From assembly GCA_011037195.1 (NCBI GenBank), contig JAAEAF010012626.1, positions 62,001 through 126,000 on the forward strand: a stretch of 64,000 nt of DNA, given 5' to 3'. Numbering within the stretch: position 1 is the stretch's first letter; every line of letters starts with the position of its first letter. Under the pieces are notes generated by a model. That model made no database searches and had not been told where the DNA came from. It saw only the letters and a list, made by a program, of their open reading frames with translations. Below are positions 33,416 to 45,664 of this stretch, one piece after another. This DNA is from Triatoma infestans. Lineage: Eukaryota > Arthropoda > Insecta > Hemiptera > Reduviidae. Both the position numbers and the translations under genes were made by a program.

Positions 33416-33772
33416 AGAGAGTTGAACCTTCTCAGTGCACTGCCGGCCTCCGGACAGGGTTCTCTCGTTACAGACAACACTGTCCATCACCGGACAGTGA
33501 GCTGTAGAGGCTCCTAGGTAGAAAAAATCTAAGGGTAGCAAAGCTGGACTCGAACCCGGGTCCTCCGCGTGGGAGTCCAATACGCTAACCACTATTCTAC
33601 TGACTCTCCGTTGTTTTCATTATGTATTTGTATTTTTATGTGTTTCTTTCTTTGCTTTTTTTCGTGTAGATCCTGAAAAAAGAACCTCAAAGGTGTCCGA
33701 AACCTACATAGAATAAACTATTAAAGTTGAAAATGTGACCTATTGGTCCCTGCCAACCAACCAACTTTTGCT
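33010..33772. repeat. Foldback element interrupted by a SINE
   Basis: The outer ends are inverted (GCAAAATGTTGGTTGGCTGG on the left; GCCAACCAACCAACTTTTGC on the right). The arms pair through ACATGGAAAAAACAAAGAAA, the TACGTAATGAGAAACAAC region and AGAGTCAGTATGTAAACAAAG. Cores are minus strand 33111-33078 (CTGAGAA, A, GGACCCC, loop, GTGTCG, GAAACGTC) and plus strand 33673-33704 (CTGAAAA, hairpin, TCCGAAACC). The right arm is split by a SINE (33381-33597). A solo relative lies at 16095-16190. Confidence 0.75.
33381..33597 (-). mobile_element. tRNA-derived SINE nested in the foldback element
   Basis: Minus strand: tRNA-like head with AATAGTGGTTAGCGTATTGG (A box) and CCCGGGTTCGAGTCC (B box), then the family body (CTAGGAGCCTCTACAGCTCA, GTGATGGACAGTG, CGGAGGCCGGCAGTGC) and an A tract (T run 33382-33409). 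TACTGACT is duplicated at 33373-33380 and 33598-33605. Joining the flanks across the SINE restores the arm sequence seen on the other side of the foldback, which proves the nesting order. Confidence 0.9.
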
Positions 33773-34512
33773 AGGTTTATTAAGAACGGCCAAATCTAAC
33801 TATTGTTTATATTTCAAAATTGATCATCTTTAAGAAATGCAGATGACTTACCTAATTCTTTAGAAGCTCCATTTTGTTTGTTGACTGATCAAATGACAAA
33901 ATATTCTAATAAATTATCTTTCCACTAAAAGATACAATATTTTTAAGTATAATATAATACTTTATAAATTAGTTTTTCTCTGTTTGAGGTTTTCAACTTT
34001 TTCTAGCCATGTTTTGTTAACTTTGATTTGTTCTGCAGTAGAGGAGTGTACAAATTTTGCCTTCAGTATTGTATTGAATTTGTATGATTGTTTTTCAATA
34101 CAATCATGTTCATTCTTGACCAAAACCTCTCTGTTTTCATGGAGATAGGGCGGATAAAAAAAAATAAAAATATTGAGAGGGTATTTTTCCCTTGACCATT
34201 TTACCAAACATAGAAAAAGAAATAAAAAACCCAAAACAAGCAGCATATCCAATCCTGTTGTTCATATTATAGGGGCTCAAACCGTCTGCTCCGGGACTCG
34301 GTTTAGTTCGTTCTCTATCTCAGTTGTGTAGTATGAGAGTGTATATTATGTGCGCTTGTGTTGGTATTCGGGGGTGGCAGAGGCGGACAGCCATGCTTGT
34401 GGTGCCGCCCCTCCACAACAAGCGGTAAAACTCAGTACTTTGGCCACGCCTACCCACATAACCGGAAACAGTGTGTTCCCTCCACACTTCCGTGCTGTGT
34501 GTCGATGAATGT

Positions 34513-34550
<38 letters not shown>

Positions 34551-34662
34551 TGTTTGTGGTGGTGGCTGGATGCAGAATCAAAAAGTAGGGGAATATTATT
34601 ACTACGCATTCGTACATACACCTACTTTGATTATTTGATTTGTAGTGTGTGTTGTGTCAGTT

Positions 34663-34714
<52 letters not shown>

Positions 34715-35600
34715 AGGATGAAATGTGCATTCACTGACCAAGGATAAGGTGACCACAGTCTTGTTGCTACTACGTCTGATGGGTTGGCCTCCCTGACTCC
34801 TATTAATCTTCTAAGAGGTCAGGGTGCTGCAAAAAGTATTATATTGAGGTCATTCTTATCTCTCAGTTGGCCTCTCTCATGTAACTAGGACAAAATCCCT
34901 TTGGAATAATGTTTTAATAAATATAATATGTACTTTTTTCTTCCTCTTTTAAAGTTCTTCAAAATTGACCGATCATCAATTAATTATGTTATTTTTCTAA
35001 ATTTTTTAGCAAAAAAGGCAACATTTTCAAAATGGCCCGAAACAAAAACTACAAATTACTGCAATTAAAGACCATTACCCGTTGTTTGTTTTAGATGCTT
35101 ATTTATGAGACTTGGTGTGCAACTAAATGTTTATTGTTCAATACTGCTTGTATTCTATGCTGATTATTCCACATTTTATTTCAGTAATCGATCTTATTTA
35201 ACGATTTTCGTTTCTCAAACCGAAAGTGCTTAAGTGGACCAAATTTGCAAATTTATTGAGTCTTTTCTTTAGGAACATTTCAGCTTAATTGAATTCCAGT
35301 TTTCCAGAAATAATTATTAATTGAATTGCATTTTCAAAAATCAACCTAAAACCTTGATTTGTTCTCAAAAATTATTTGAGACGGCAATCAATTAATAGTA
35401 GGCGGCAAATTGCAGGCGATTCTGAAAAAACATTACTTTCTTATTGCGATAAGGGGATAGTGTAGTGTGTGTATGAATCTTAAACATAAAAAAAATCACA
35501 GAAACTTCAAAACTTGATATTCCGTTAAGACACTATCATCCGAAGAGGCCGACAGATGGCAAAAGAGGGCGCCTCACGACCGCCAATTAGTCCTGAGACT
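33773..35600. other. Non-coding stretch with two (GT)n microsatellites
   Basis: (GT)n tracts lie at about 34516-34547 and 34664-34710. A GC-richer patch at 34270-34600 contains opposite-strand ORFs that are products of the microsatellite. No supported gene. Confidence 0.5.
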
Positions 35601-35757
35601 TTTCTTTTTAATTTAAGGCGCGTCAACATATATGGCCATTGGTGCCTGCAGCCTTCTCAGTCCATTGTCAGCCTCCGGACATTTTTTTCTTTGAAGACAA
35701 CATTGTCTATCACTGGAACTGAGTTGTAGAGGCTTCTAGGAAGAGAAAATCTTAGGT
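35601..35757 (-). mobile_element. SINE, 5'-truncated copy
   Basis: The minus strand shows the family body (GAAGCCTCTACAACTCAG, GTGATAGACAATG, CGGAGGCTGACAATGG) and the 3' end TGACGCGCCTTAAATTAAAA. The tRNA head is missing beyond about 35757, where AGATTTTCTCTTCC is the last family sequence. Moderately diverged. Confidence 0.75.
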
Positions 35758-37950
35758 CTTCTCTCACCAGATCTTTAGAAACAAATTAATTAATCCATTC
35801 TTTTACGTGACCAAGTTTGAACTACCCTTCTGATCATTATTCAACCACTTTTCAACTAGTGTTCTCCAAACTGATTGAAACATTTAACATTGACTTACCT
35901 TGCTTTATTAAAGACCAGTTTCGTATTTCACTGGTTCTGACCGTTCGATACCATTATAGGATCATCTCTCGCGTTATTCTTCCCAAATTAGGGAGCAATA
36001 TAGTAACTTTCATCTTTTAATCATCATTTTTAAAAATGGAAATTAATAAAATAGCAATAGGTAAATGTGTTTATTTATTTTCAGAATAAGTTTCAAACTT
36101 CGTTTTTCCAATGGTACGTAATGAAATTTCCCATTATGATACTAACAGAATTTTTGTTTTACTTAATCCATTATTTTACTGAAAAATTCTCTTAAAGTAC
36201 AAATGACTATAATTCTTAACATGGTTCCATTTTAATAGTTAAATAAACATTCCCATGACCAGCTAATATTTGCTTTATTATTATTATTATTGTTAATATT
36301 TAAATTTTATAGAAAAATCAGTTGATTTCTTTCCTTTAATGTTGATAAGTGAGGTCCGGATTCCTTGACCTATTGTGATTTGAAATTATTGTTATTACAT
36401 AATATAATTTTTTAATCCATTTTCTTAATATCCTGATTTGAAGTTACATTGAAAGTTTTGTATTGTATGTAATTGTATATAGTGCAATATAAAATAGTTT
36501 TTAATGAACCATGCGATTGGTAGTTTTCTATTTATTTCTATGCTTCTTACTTCTTGATATACCTATGATTATATCTCTATTATTTTCAATGTTTGTTTTT
36601 GTTTTGTATCGTTTTAACATCCAGGGTTCTTCTAGATTGCATTCTTTAGTTCTTACTGTTTATTTATTTATTTATTTATTTTTGTATTGAAGACTGAAGG
36701 CCATACTAGTAGGATAATTAGTCAGTCATTGTCGATGAATCATTGCTGTTTTTTTTTACTGTTGTAATATCATGGCTAATTACCGGCATGTGTAAATCAT
36801 TAAATTAATTTATGCCGCAATCTAAATTTATGGAAATAATAAATCAGAATTGTTTCAAAATTGCATTCAAAAACAAAAATTTTTTTAATATTTAAGAGAG
36901 AATTAATTCAATCTTAATCGCAGCATTCTTAATCCTTAAAACTGAAATAAACAAAAAAATAGCGTGAAATAATGATGCAAAAATAGGAAAAACTCTGTTT
37001 TTGGAGAAAAAATAAAATATATAGAACTGGTGTGAAACACTCACGGTTTCACTTGGTTCTAAACATTTCGCAATTCTCAGAAAAAGTTATATTTTCTAAA
37101 AGACATATTTTCTTCACAAGTTGAATTTTACAAAAAAAAAAACTCGCGTAAAAGTTTAAAAAGAAAAACGCTTGGAAAATTCGCTTTCCTATAAATCGTT
37201 TTTCTTAAAACTCCGAATTATTAATCTAACTTATTTAATTTTCATCAACATTGATAAGAGAACTGGACAATATTCCGAATCCTCGAGAAAGCGTCCTTAA
37301 AGCAATTTTCATCGAATATAATTATAGACATACCAACGTACACAAACACATATGTACGCAATACACACACATATCCAGATCAATTTATAAAAACTATTTC
37401 TGCTTGTTCAGGGGGGGGGGGGACCTCAAACACATGTATTTCCGGTAAAAACTCAATTTCGAAAATCTGTATCTTACAAAACACAAAGAGTAAACAATAA
37501 ACAACGTTGGAAACAAAATATTTTGAGCAAACAACCAGTTGAACAGCCTTTACTAAACTTTTTCACAATTTTTTTTTAATCGATCTTTTTAATTGAGAAA
37601 CTTTTCGTCACAAAAAAATTTTCGGTCATTTAAATGAGAAATTCACATTATAGGAGTCCGGGTATAATGTGAATTTGGTTAGGATCACAATGGATAGTGT
37701 AAATATTTTTTCAATATGCTTTGAATAGCCTCCACAGCCTAAAGGCTACCGGTGTCGCTTTAAATTAGATAAAAGGAATTAGTGAATATCACCTTTCGCG
37801 ATTCATAAGCGAAAGTAAATTGCTTCCTAGCAAAATTTCTTTATTTTTAGTAGAATTTGTAGATTCCTTTGTTTTATAGACATGATAATTTCGTTGGAAT
37901 AATAAATTTTTAATTTTAAATTTTATAATTTTAAATAGTAAGGAAGAAGT
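35758..37950. other. Non-coding, A/T-rich stretch
   Basis: No gene supported. Contains (TTTA)n at about 36661-36680, a G run at 37411-37420 and an inverted module A fragment at about 37420-37475 (CATGTATTTCCGGTAAAAAC). Confidence 0.5.
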
Positions 37951-37954
37951 ATTG

Positions 37955-38720
37955 GGATCGTGTCAAATTTTTGAAATTGAGTTTTCACCGGAAATACATG
38001 TTCTGAGGCGCCCTGAGTACGAAAACTAAAAAGTTTTTACCGGATGTTCTGTGTGTCTACGGGTATGTTGTATTTATTTCACTTAGGTATTATCACCACC
38101 GCATCTGGATACGAAAGTATGTGTCCATCAACCGGAAATGCAACTTGACTAAATTTCTTCTGTTTTTTTTTTTTTTTTTTTTTGCAAACTAAACTGTTCA
38201 GTAAAGTTTTTCTTTTAAACTGCTACAACAATTTTCTTTAAACTTCATATCCTATATACCAACATAAATAACTATCACTTTTAATTGAACATTTTTCCGG
38301 GATAATTGATTTTTTGGGGGTATTTCTAAGTACTACTTCAGTATAATGTCTGGTTTGACCATCTACATAATATTAATATACATTAGAAACATTAATACGT
38401 AGATTCTTCTTAGAGATGATTAAAAATGAACCATTATACAGCCAAGTTTTCCCTAAGAAGAATATATAAAAAATAAACAGCCTATAAAAAATCAGCTAAA
38501 ACATTAATACGTATTATTCCAACTTTGAAGAAAATCGTTTAACCCGGAAATGGGTTACTTTACAGTATACTTTACTGTATAGGTTTTTGAATTTTTTGGA
38601 ATTTTCTCGAAAACTGTTACAACGATTTTCTTTAAACATGGAATTCTACACTGCACAAATAAATTCTATAATATTTAAATTAAAGTATTTTTCCGGAAAA
38701 ACTGATTTTGAGGAGGTTCT
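37955..38720 (+). repeat. Dispersed repeat, A-B-C-B arrangement
   Basis: The most complete plus-strand copy. Module A at about 37965-38060 (GAAATTGAGTTTTCACCGGA, then CCGGATGTTCTGTGTGTCTA), module B at about 38190-38315 (CAACAATTTTCTTTAAACTT, then TCACTTTTAATTGAACATTT), module C at about 38515-38565 (AACTTTGAAGAAAATCGTTT), and a second B at about 38580-38715 (TTTTCTCGAAAACTGTTACA). The short ORF at 38587-38859 runs across it and is not a gene. Confidence 0.6.
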
Positions 38721-38983
38721 GGGGACCCGGCAAATTATGTTAGAATTTAAACTGCCCGTACAAGCTTTAGTTGCGATAGAGGGCGCTTCTAATTACCCTC
38801 AGGTATACAGGATAACCCCTACTACCTTTTGCATGGTAAGCCCTTTTAAACATTTGTAAATATAACAATTTTAAAGAAAATCTTTCTATTATTATTATAA
38901 TAAAAGTATTTGTTGACCGTTGATGAATTAAGTTACGAAGATATTTGTTGAAGATCGGTCAAGAAAGAAACATTCAATTATGT

Positions 38984-39016
38984 CAACATTTCGACAGAGT
39001 TCCCTGTCTTTATCAA
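38984..39016 (-). repeat. Solo stem-loop motif with a perfect 5-bp stem
   Basis: Minus strand: TTGATAA, A, GACAG, GGAACT, CTGTC, GAAATGTTG. It has the same architecture as the palindrome cores and an independent stem sequence. Confidence 0.5.
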
Positions 39017-39134
39017 GGCTTTAATATATAGATAATCGTGAAGATGTGGAGAAAAAATATTGACTGGAACTTTAAAAATTAAATGTTACCAGTTTCTTGT
39101 CTTAATTCATATAAAAAAAAGAAAATAAAATGAT

Positions 39135-39233
39135 TCTAGGGAAGAGAAAATCCTAGGCCCAGTCCAGTACAACTGACTCGAACCGGAGAACTCTGCGTTG
39201 CTAGTCAAGCGCGCTACACTGGCTAATTCCCTC
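39135..39233 (-). mobile_element. SINE tRNA-head fragment
   Basis: The minus strand has TTAGCCAGTGTAGCGCGC, ACTAGCAACGCAGAG and the B-box region CCGGTTCGAGTCAG, followed by AGGATTTTCTCTTCC. The body and A tail are lost. Several bases within the A box are deleted relative to the copy at 7242. Confidence 0.65.
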
Positions 39234-42200
39234 CCTTTTATTATATTTGTATTTCTATTGTAATAAAAAGATGTGTGAGTGATTTCTCACACACAGATTT
39301 TATATCTTTAAATATTTTCTGGTTAGCAATAATATTTATATGTGAGAAAATATTGAGCAAAATATAAGAAACTTTATTTTGTGCATTATCACCACTACAA
39401 ATCTGAAGCCAGTTTACCAATTTCATGGACTAGTGAGATACACTCGTTCACTGTTTCTTTAATCTCAGTTAAAAATTATCGTCTTATGTGATACGCCCGT
39501 TAAGAAATATGAATACTATGGCTTTAAATTATGGTAAAAAAAAATAAAAAAATAAAATAATAAACACAAAATTCTCCAAGTTTAATATATTGTACCATAT
39601 TTTCTACTTTGTGAGACACGCAACCCATGTAGGGCCTATCTTTATTGGTAGTTCTTTTTCACTCTCTTTCTCTTTTAAGTCTTAACGTGCGCGATAAGTA
39701 CTAACTTAGACTGGTGCTGCTGCTAGTAGTAGTTATACCTAAAAAAATAAAATAAAATAAAAACAAAAAAAAAACATTCTCGAATGGGGCCATTGTGTTA
39801 GAAAAACAGGAAACACTTCCACTAAAATATATATTTTTATGCGTATTTTTTGACATTTAACATGTTTAAAGTTCTTTGGCCTTAAAAACAGGTTGTTCTT
39901 AACTTACTACCTACTCATTGACTGACAGACTTAAATAATTCTATTTAATTTTTTTTTTTTTTTTTATCCATAAACTATAAGAAGTTTTGGTAAGTTCTAT
40001 AACAGAATTTTTTAATTCAACCCTCGATGAATTGGATTTTATTAATTTAATTAATTCTTCAATAAACATTTGCCTAGAAAATACCTAATTTTTTTTTTGC
40101 CTTATGTTTTTAGAAAAACTTTATTAATCTCACTTATTGTGGAAAGTGCTGCACTCTGTGGTTAATAATTTCTATATGGATTTTTTTTTTTACCGCTTTT
40201 ATTTATCTTGTTTTACACATTCAATAGTGTTATTCCTCATACAGTTATTAATAATTTATTATTTTTTTTAAAATTATTCATTAATATTTTTATACCGAAA
40301 TATTTTTACCTGCTTATTGTGAGGCTATATATTGTTTTAAATGGAGCTCCAACTGGATACGGTCGAAAATAGTTGCATTCGACTAGTTAGAGCGGAACGC
40401 TATTACCTATTATGTATTTAATCCTGGGCATTTTTTTCGTTTTGTTTAATAGTCGAACTGCTTCAAAATGTCGAACTTAATGGGGTGGAAAGATTCTCAT
40501 ACATCTTTGATGCACTTAGTTCCAGCTTAAGAAATTATCATGTTTAGGTTTTTATGTCTTGAAGTATGATGTAGAAATTCATGCAGATGGAGAGAAACGG
40601 CTAACAGTACCACGGTTCTGCTAGGTAAGCATTTATCTTTGGACTTCCACTTTTGTGAAGGCAGTCCCTTCTGTCTGAATCTGTCCTTCTATTTGAATTT
40701 TCTTCCTCAAAGAATGTGATTACGTTTTGTTTATTTATTATTAAACAAAACTCAATTGTTTTCGATATTTACTGATTTTCAATTACACCCATCTCTTCAT
40801 TTACGCGTATTTTCTGTTCCACGTGAGTTTTTATTTTCTTACGCGGATGAAAATCGCTTAAAAAAGAATTTACTTTACTGCCAGAAAAATGATATTCCTT
40901 TTTTACGAGATACTAAAGCTTGCCTTTTACTTTTCTTACCCCTGGTAAGAGAAAGATTTGCGATCGAGGAAGTGTTGCGTCAAAGTTTCGAAGCCACCTG
41001 AATATGAAAAAAATGTTTTTAGCGAATGATCTGTATGTTTGTTTCAAAACTTTCTCAACACAATAACCATAAAGGTCAGTGTATGGAATTTTGCATGTTC
41101 AAGTAAGAATTTGCAACACTCTGAAATGTAATGGAACTCTCTGAATATAACTCAACTGAACGTTTATGGAAAAAGTTTTTGCAGAACGCTCAAATTAATA
41201 CCGCGTTTAAAAAACTACCGCATAGGTGGAGGGATAAGTGCGTATTTAGTTGGTTGTGTTTACAAAATGAGAAATATAATGGACTTTCCGTTTTGCCAGC
41301 AGATGCTATTTTGGTGTTTACATTAATATTTCAAGAGCTAGTAAGACTCTGTACTTAGCGAATTGTAAACTATTACTTGCCTTGAGCTGCAGAAAGCTGA
41401 ACGTTTCTGAAGACGATAAAGAAGAAAAGTATTCCGGAGTCTCTGAAGATGGCCAAACACTGCGAAAAACTAAATACTTTATTGCGTCAGCTAAATTGCT
41501 GAAACTAAATACCCACTATAAAACGCTGGATATTTTGAGCTTGATCAGCTTCGGCAGACTTCATTGGTAACAATGAACTTGGAAGATGAAAGCTTTAGTT
41601 GGGGTACCTGGAGATGGCGGTACATTTTACGGAACCTAGGATTCCTGCAAAAAAGATTTAGTTGTCTCGTGTTATAATATGTCAATTTGTCTCTTAAAAT
41701 ATTCAATAAAATTTTTACAAATATATGCTGAGAAAAATGTTGCTATTTAGAGTGATATGCAAAGAAAAAATAAAAGTTTTAATGATAGAAAACCGAATCT
41801 AGGGGCTGAACTGATTGAATTGTCAAAGTTTAGTATATTTCACCAATGTACAAATTATGTTGGACTAATTCAAGTTCTTTCTCTTCTCCGAACTGCATGA
41901 CAGCCTTGGTTGAGCAGATAATTCCTGGCTAGTTGTAAAAAAACTGTGATTGATAACACTATCTAAAATGCCTTCAGGAAATGACTGTGCCATTTATTTG
42001 TCATAGTTTAATAATAATAATAATAATAATAAAAAAACTCTTGCAGAATCTAGACAAAAATGAATATAACAATAAAGCAATCAACCGTAAAAAATTTGTT
42101 AATATTATTTTCAAATATAGTTGGATGGCTATAAATAATAATACAAATAAAATAAAAGAGTGTATATGCAAAATACATGACATAAAGCCGCCAAACAAAA

Positions 42201-42880
42201 ATACATAACATACAAAAATAAATCATCAAACCAAAAAAAATACAATTCGCGTGTTTTATTGTTGTTGTTGTTGTTGTTGTTGTTTCGTTTCAACCAGTAT
42301 TACCCATTCATCACCTTTTCTCTCTATCCATTTATCTTCCTGTTTTCTTTTTTGAATTCTATATTTTGTATATAACCTGCATCACTAGCGACACTGCTGG
42401 CATCACTCTGAGCTATATAGAACTATTATTAATTTTTTTTTTTTTTTTTTTGAAAAACAAAAGATGAAAACGACAAAAAATTAATGGTTTCTTTCCTGGA
42501 TGTTATATATGTCCAGTTATCAGTATTCGGTCATTACACATGAATGATGATAACATGGTTGATTGTTTCTATTCATCGCTAACAATGAATATTAGATATA
42601 TATATAAAACTGGCCAGACAACTAATTGTTAAAATTGTTTTAAATACCAAAGTATATTCAATTGATATAATCCATTGTTTAGTCTTTTTGTCACTCTTTC
42701 TATCTGCTATTGTATTTTTCAGAAGGTGTTGGAGGTATTTTACATTAAAAGGAATTTTTAGAGAGAAATTGTTTTATTCTTAAATAAAAAAGGTTAAAGG
42801 TATTGACAATTTTTACGTTATTTTTTTTACAGTCTAAAATTTCATCCGTCTAATAATGCCATATTTATTGTAGTAAAGTT
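39234..42880. other. Non-coding stretch with microsatellites and a module A trace
   Basis: (TAA)n lies at about 42010-42031, (GTT)n at about 42258-42285, and a module A-like piece at about 40975-41050 (AGCGAATGATCTGTATGTTT). Frames at 40756-41001, 41131-41358 and 41382-41570 lie close together on the plus strand with somewhat protein-like composition, but I recognise no domain, and splice signals joining them are not evident. Confidence 0.4.
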
Positions 42881-42884
42881 AGAG

Positions 42885-43350
42885 TAGTAATCAAGGATTA
42901 ACAATCAAGGGAAGTGGGCAATTTCTACATTAAATGGCCTTCTGTGGGATAAACAAGTTACAGCCGACACTAAAAGTAGAATATTTAAAACAAGTCAGGA
43001 GCATCGTATCCTGTGGGTCAGAAGTTTTGGACGCTTCCATCAAAATTGAAGGCAAAACTATTGGCATCAGAGATGGACTTTAGGCGGCACTCTGACAGAA
43101 TATCAAGGAGAAAAACAATCCGAAATGAAGTGGCGAAAAGAAACATGAAGGTCCAGAACTCAATTGTGGACTTTTTTTAAAATGAAACAATATGGTGTGG
43201 CCATACAGAAAGAATGAAATAGGAAAGTTTGCCAAAAAAAATTATGGATTGGATATCGCCATCAAGAAAGAGGCAAAAAGTATTATACGAGAGAGGAATT
43301 TAGAAGAGGGCACGTGGAAATGGAAAGAAGAATGGATTAAAAAAAGATAC
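42885..43350 (+). pseudogene. LINE ORF2 C-terminal fragment
   Basis: Plus-strand frames, with several shifts, give GLLWDKQVTADTKSRIFKTS (about 42936-42995), then AKTIGIRDGL, a stop, AALSDRISRRKTIRNEVAKR, NMKVQNSIVDFF, IWCGHTERM and ESLPKKIMDWISPSRKRQKV (about 43050-43270). This matches the post-polymerase region of LINE proteins: ISRxxxIRNxxI, the WxGHVxRM block, and LPKxxMxWxPxxRRxRGRP. The whole segment is collinear with the family. The 5' part, with the polymerase core, is absent. Confidence 0.75.
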
Positions 43351-43799
43351 AAGAAATGAAATTTTAGTCACCGAAAAATGTATTTTTACATTGTCAAGCC
43401 GAAAAAAAAAGTTAGAGAAAACAGTTCTTAGACGTTGTTTAGGTTTAAAATCCTAATCGTGAGATGGTGCGTATGCTGCCAATCACAAAAACAAAAGATT
43501 ACCTCTCGGAATATCCACCTTCTCAGTTCACAAATAGTCTAATGTGAAACAATCACACGACTTTCTCTCATACTGCATTTCGCCCAGTTATAACTGATAC
43601 ATTTTCTCCAAATTTATGATAATTTTCTACAAAAAGAAAACTGAATGTTTAGTTGTCTTCATTGTTATGTCATGAGAGAATCTAAACTTAATAATGAATT
43701 TTCACGGGAAAGTGTTCCAGTCAAAGTGAAGGTCTATAACTATGTATAGTTAGTATACCAAGTTTTTATGAATACCGATGGTCATTTTATGGAGCTAAC
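43351..43799. other. Non-coding stretch
   Basis: No supported feature. AT-rich, with A runs. Confidence 0.45.
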
Positions 43800-44340
43800 C
43801 GGCAGAAAACTGAAACAACACAGTTAAGAAAAGACGCGCTTCTGATCAACCGATTTTCTTCAAACTTAATGGAATTTTAGCAAGATATTTATTTAATTCT
43901 AATTAATATTATTTAGATGATAGAATCGTATAATAATCTAATCTAACAATTTAGATGAAAAATCAGAAAAATGTTTCAAATAAAAGTTGTAGCTCTTTAT
44001 ATGTGTAATTTTTATACAAAGTTTACAGGAAATAGTTGAAGCCATTTTTGAAAGAAAAAAAACAAATCGCAAATAAGTGAAAAATCCAAACAGTAAAATG
44101 GTAACTTCCGTTAAGGAATTATGACAGATAACTTCCTGTTTGGATTCCATGGTGTTAGCTAAACGTAATGTCAAGTTTGAACTTCCTGCGTTATTTCAAT
44201 TTTATAGCTATGCTGTTCACATTCACACCTATATACACGGACACATACTGACCATTTTCTAAAAACCGGTCCTCCAGGGGGGTCCTTGCAACGTGTATTT
44301 CCGGTGGACACTCGTCATTGAAAATTTATCACGCTAATAA
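43800..44340 (-). repeat. Dispersed repeat, A-B-C order, inverted copy
   Basis: Reading the minus strand: module A at about 44335-44225 (ATGACGAGTGTCCACCGGAA, then GGTTTTTAGAAAATGG), module B at about 44110-43960 (TCAAAAATGGCTTCAACTAT, then AAGAGCTACAACTTTTATTT) and module C at about 43885-43840 (GTTTGAAGAAAATCGGTTGA). Same order as the plus-strand copy at 37955. Confidence 0.55.
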
Positions 44341-45240
44341 TATTTGCTCTTACCAGCAGGAAGTAATAACTGTAAATTGTTGTGTTTAAATAAAATAATA
44401 TATTTTTAGAATAGTCTCCCTTTTCTATCTAATTTTCATATATTTTATTATCACTTCCTTATTGACATGTTTGTCAAAAAAAAAAAAAAATAGTAATAAC
44501 TCGTATATTCTTAATTTGAGTTTTGTGTTGCCACAGCTATCGCTTATGTGATCAAGTCCCTGAACAGTTTAACTTGACTCACTCTTGGATATATAATAAT
44601 TCTGCTACATTACATTGTAAAAGCAGAGAGTAGTTTCGTCTAGTCGAATATCTTCATAATAATAATATCTATGTAAAAGTAGTATTCAAATGGTTTATTT
44701 ATTTTTATCTTTAAATATTGCGCCCATTGTAACTGCCCGTTTACTTACTCTCAGACTCTCATATTCATTAATACATGTTCAGATGCTGGATGTTGACATC
44801 AAATTACCTGTGAAGCCGGTCTTGTTTGGTTACTTCATTTATTTAATGATGTTTCCGATCTACAACTTAGTTTCAAACTTATAATGAATGTTTTGATTTT
44901 TTGCAATGCTACAATAGCCATGAACTGTTCAGCATTCAAATTCCGATCAGATAGTGTAATATTAATGTAGCTAATTTATTTTTAATTTTTTTAAGCAGTT
45001 GCGAGCATTAATTAGTTAATGTCTATTTTTTTATCCTATTCAAGTTACCATTTTTCAGATTTAAATGAAAAGGATCTCTATAAACTTTTATTAAAATCAA
45101 ATGTCCTTATTGGATAATAATTTTAACAACAACTGGAAAACTAAACATGAAAATCTAGTTCCCTGTTCAGTTAGTAGCAGTAAGTTCTCAGATTTATTAA
45201 GTCACATCAAACTCGTCCTTCATACGAACGCATAAAATGT
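44341..45240. other. Non-coding, A/T-rich stretch
   Basis: No supported feature. Confidence 0.45.
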
Positions 45241-45600
45241 GCAACAAAAAAATTGCAACACTCAGAATGAGCAAAGTTAAGGTTGAAATTTTCGATTCAG
45301 TTTTGTTAACCTAAGCGATAAATGATTTCAGCAAGGAAAAATAGTGATAACGTTAAAGAGGAAATTTAATAAAGTTCTACCACGAAGTTCTACCACAATT
45401 AAGATATCTTTAACTTAATAGGGTGAAGATTTCCTCTTGTTGCATTCCAGGCTTGCTGTAGTTGTGTTGTCCTCTAAATCGTTTGCCGAGTGAGACGTCT
45501 TAAGAGGTGACCCAGCTTAACCCACAATATTCTATGGGATTTGAATCAGGGAGCAACCTGATTAAAGCTAAACCTAATCTACCTATTCTTATTGCAAATA
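45241..45600 (-). pseudogene. Tc1/mariner-type transposase C-terminal relic
   Basis: The minus strand at about 45565-45490 reads LIRLLPDSNPIEYCGLSW, the conserved SPDLNPIEHxWD block that ends the catalytic domain of Tc1-type DDE transposases. A stop follows, and then a frame resembling the C-terminal helix (RGQHNYSKPGMQQEEIF, about 45480-45430). An AT-rich terminal-like stretch with GTTGCAATTTTTTTGTTGC lies at about 45260-45240. The first two catalytic acidic residues and the DNA-binding domain are not found. Inactive fossil. Confidence 0.55.
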
Positions 45601-45651
45601 AGTTTGACAAAATATTGCAATATGTGATCTAGCAATCATTTCTAGTTTAAA

Positions 45652-45664
45652 GATACTCCATTAT
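45652..45664. repeat. Left target-site duplication of the palindrome
   Basis: GATACTCCATTAT, identical to 45954-45966. Its length is typical of target-primed retrotransposition and too long for most cut-and-paste transposons. Confidence 0.88.

Noticed and set aside
34346..34621. ORFs with His/Thr or Val/Cys repeats
   Set aside because: Translation of a (GT)n microsatellite.
37411..37420. G run as a possible quadruplex
   Set aside because: A single homopolymer run without the further G tracts needed.
40756..41570. Cluster of three plus-strand ORFs as a multi-exon gene
   Set aside because: No recognised domain, no clear splice sites joining frames, and a module A repeat lies between them.
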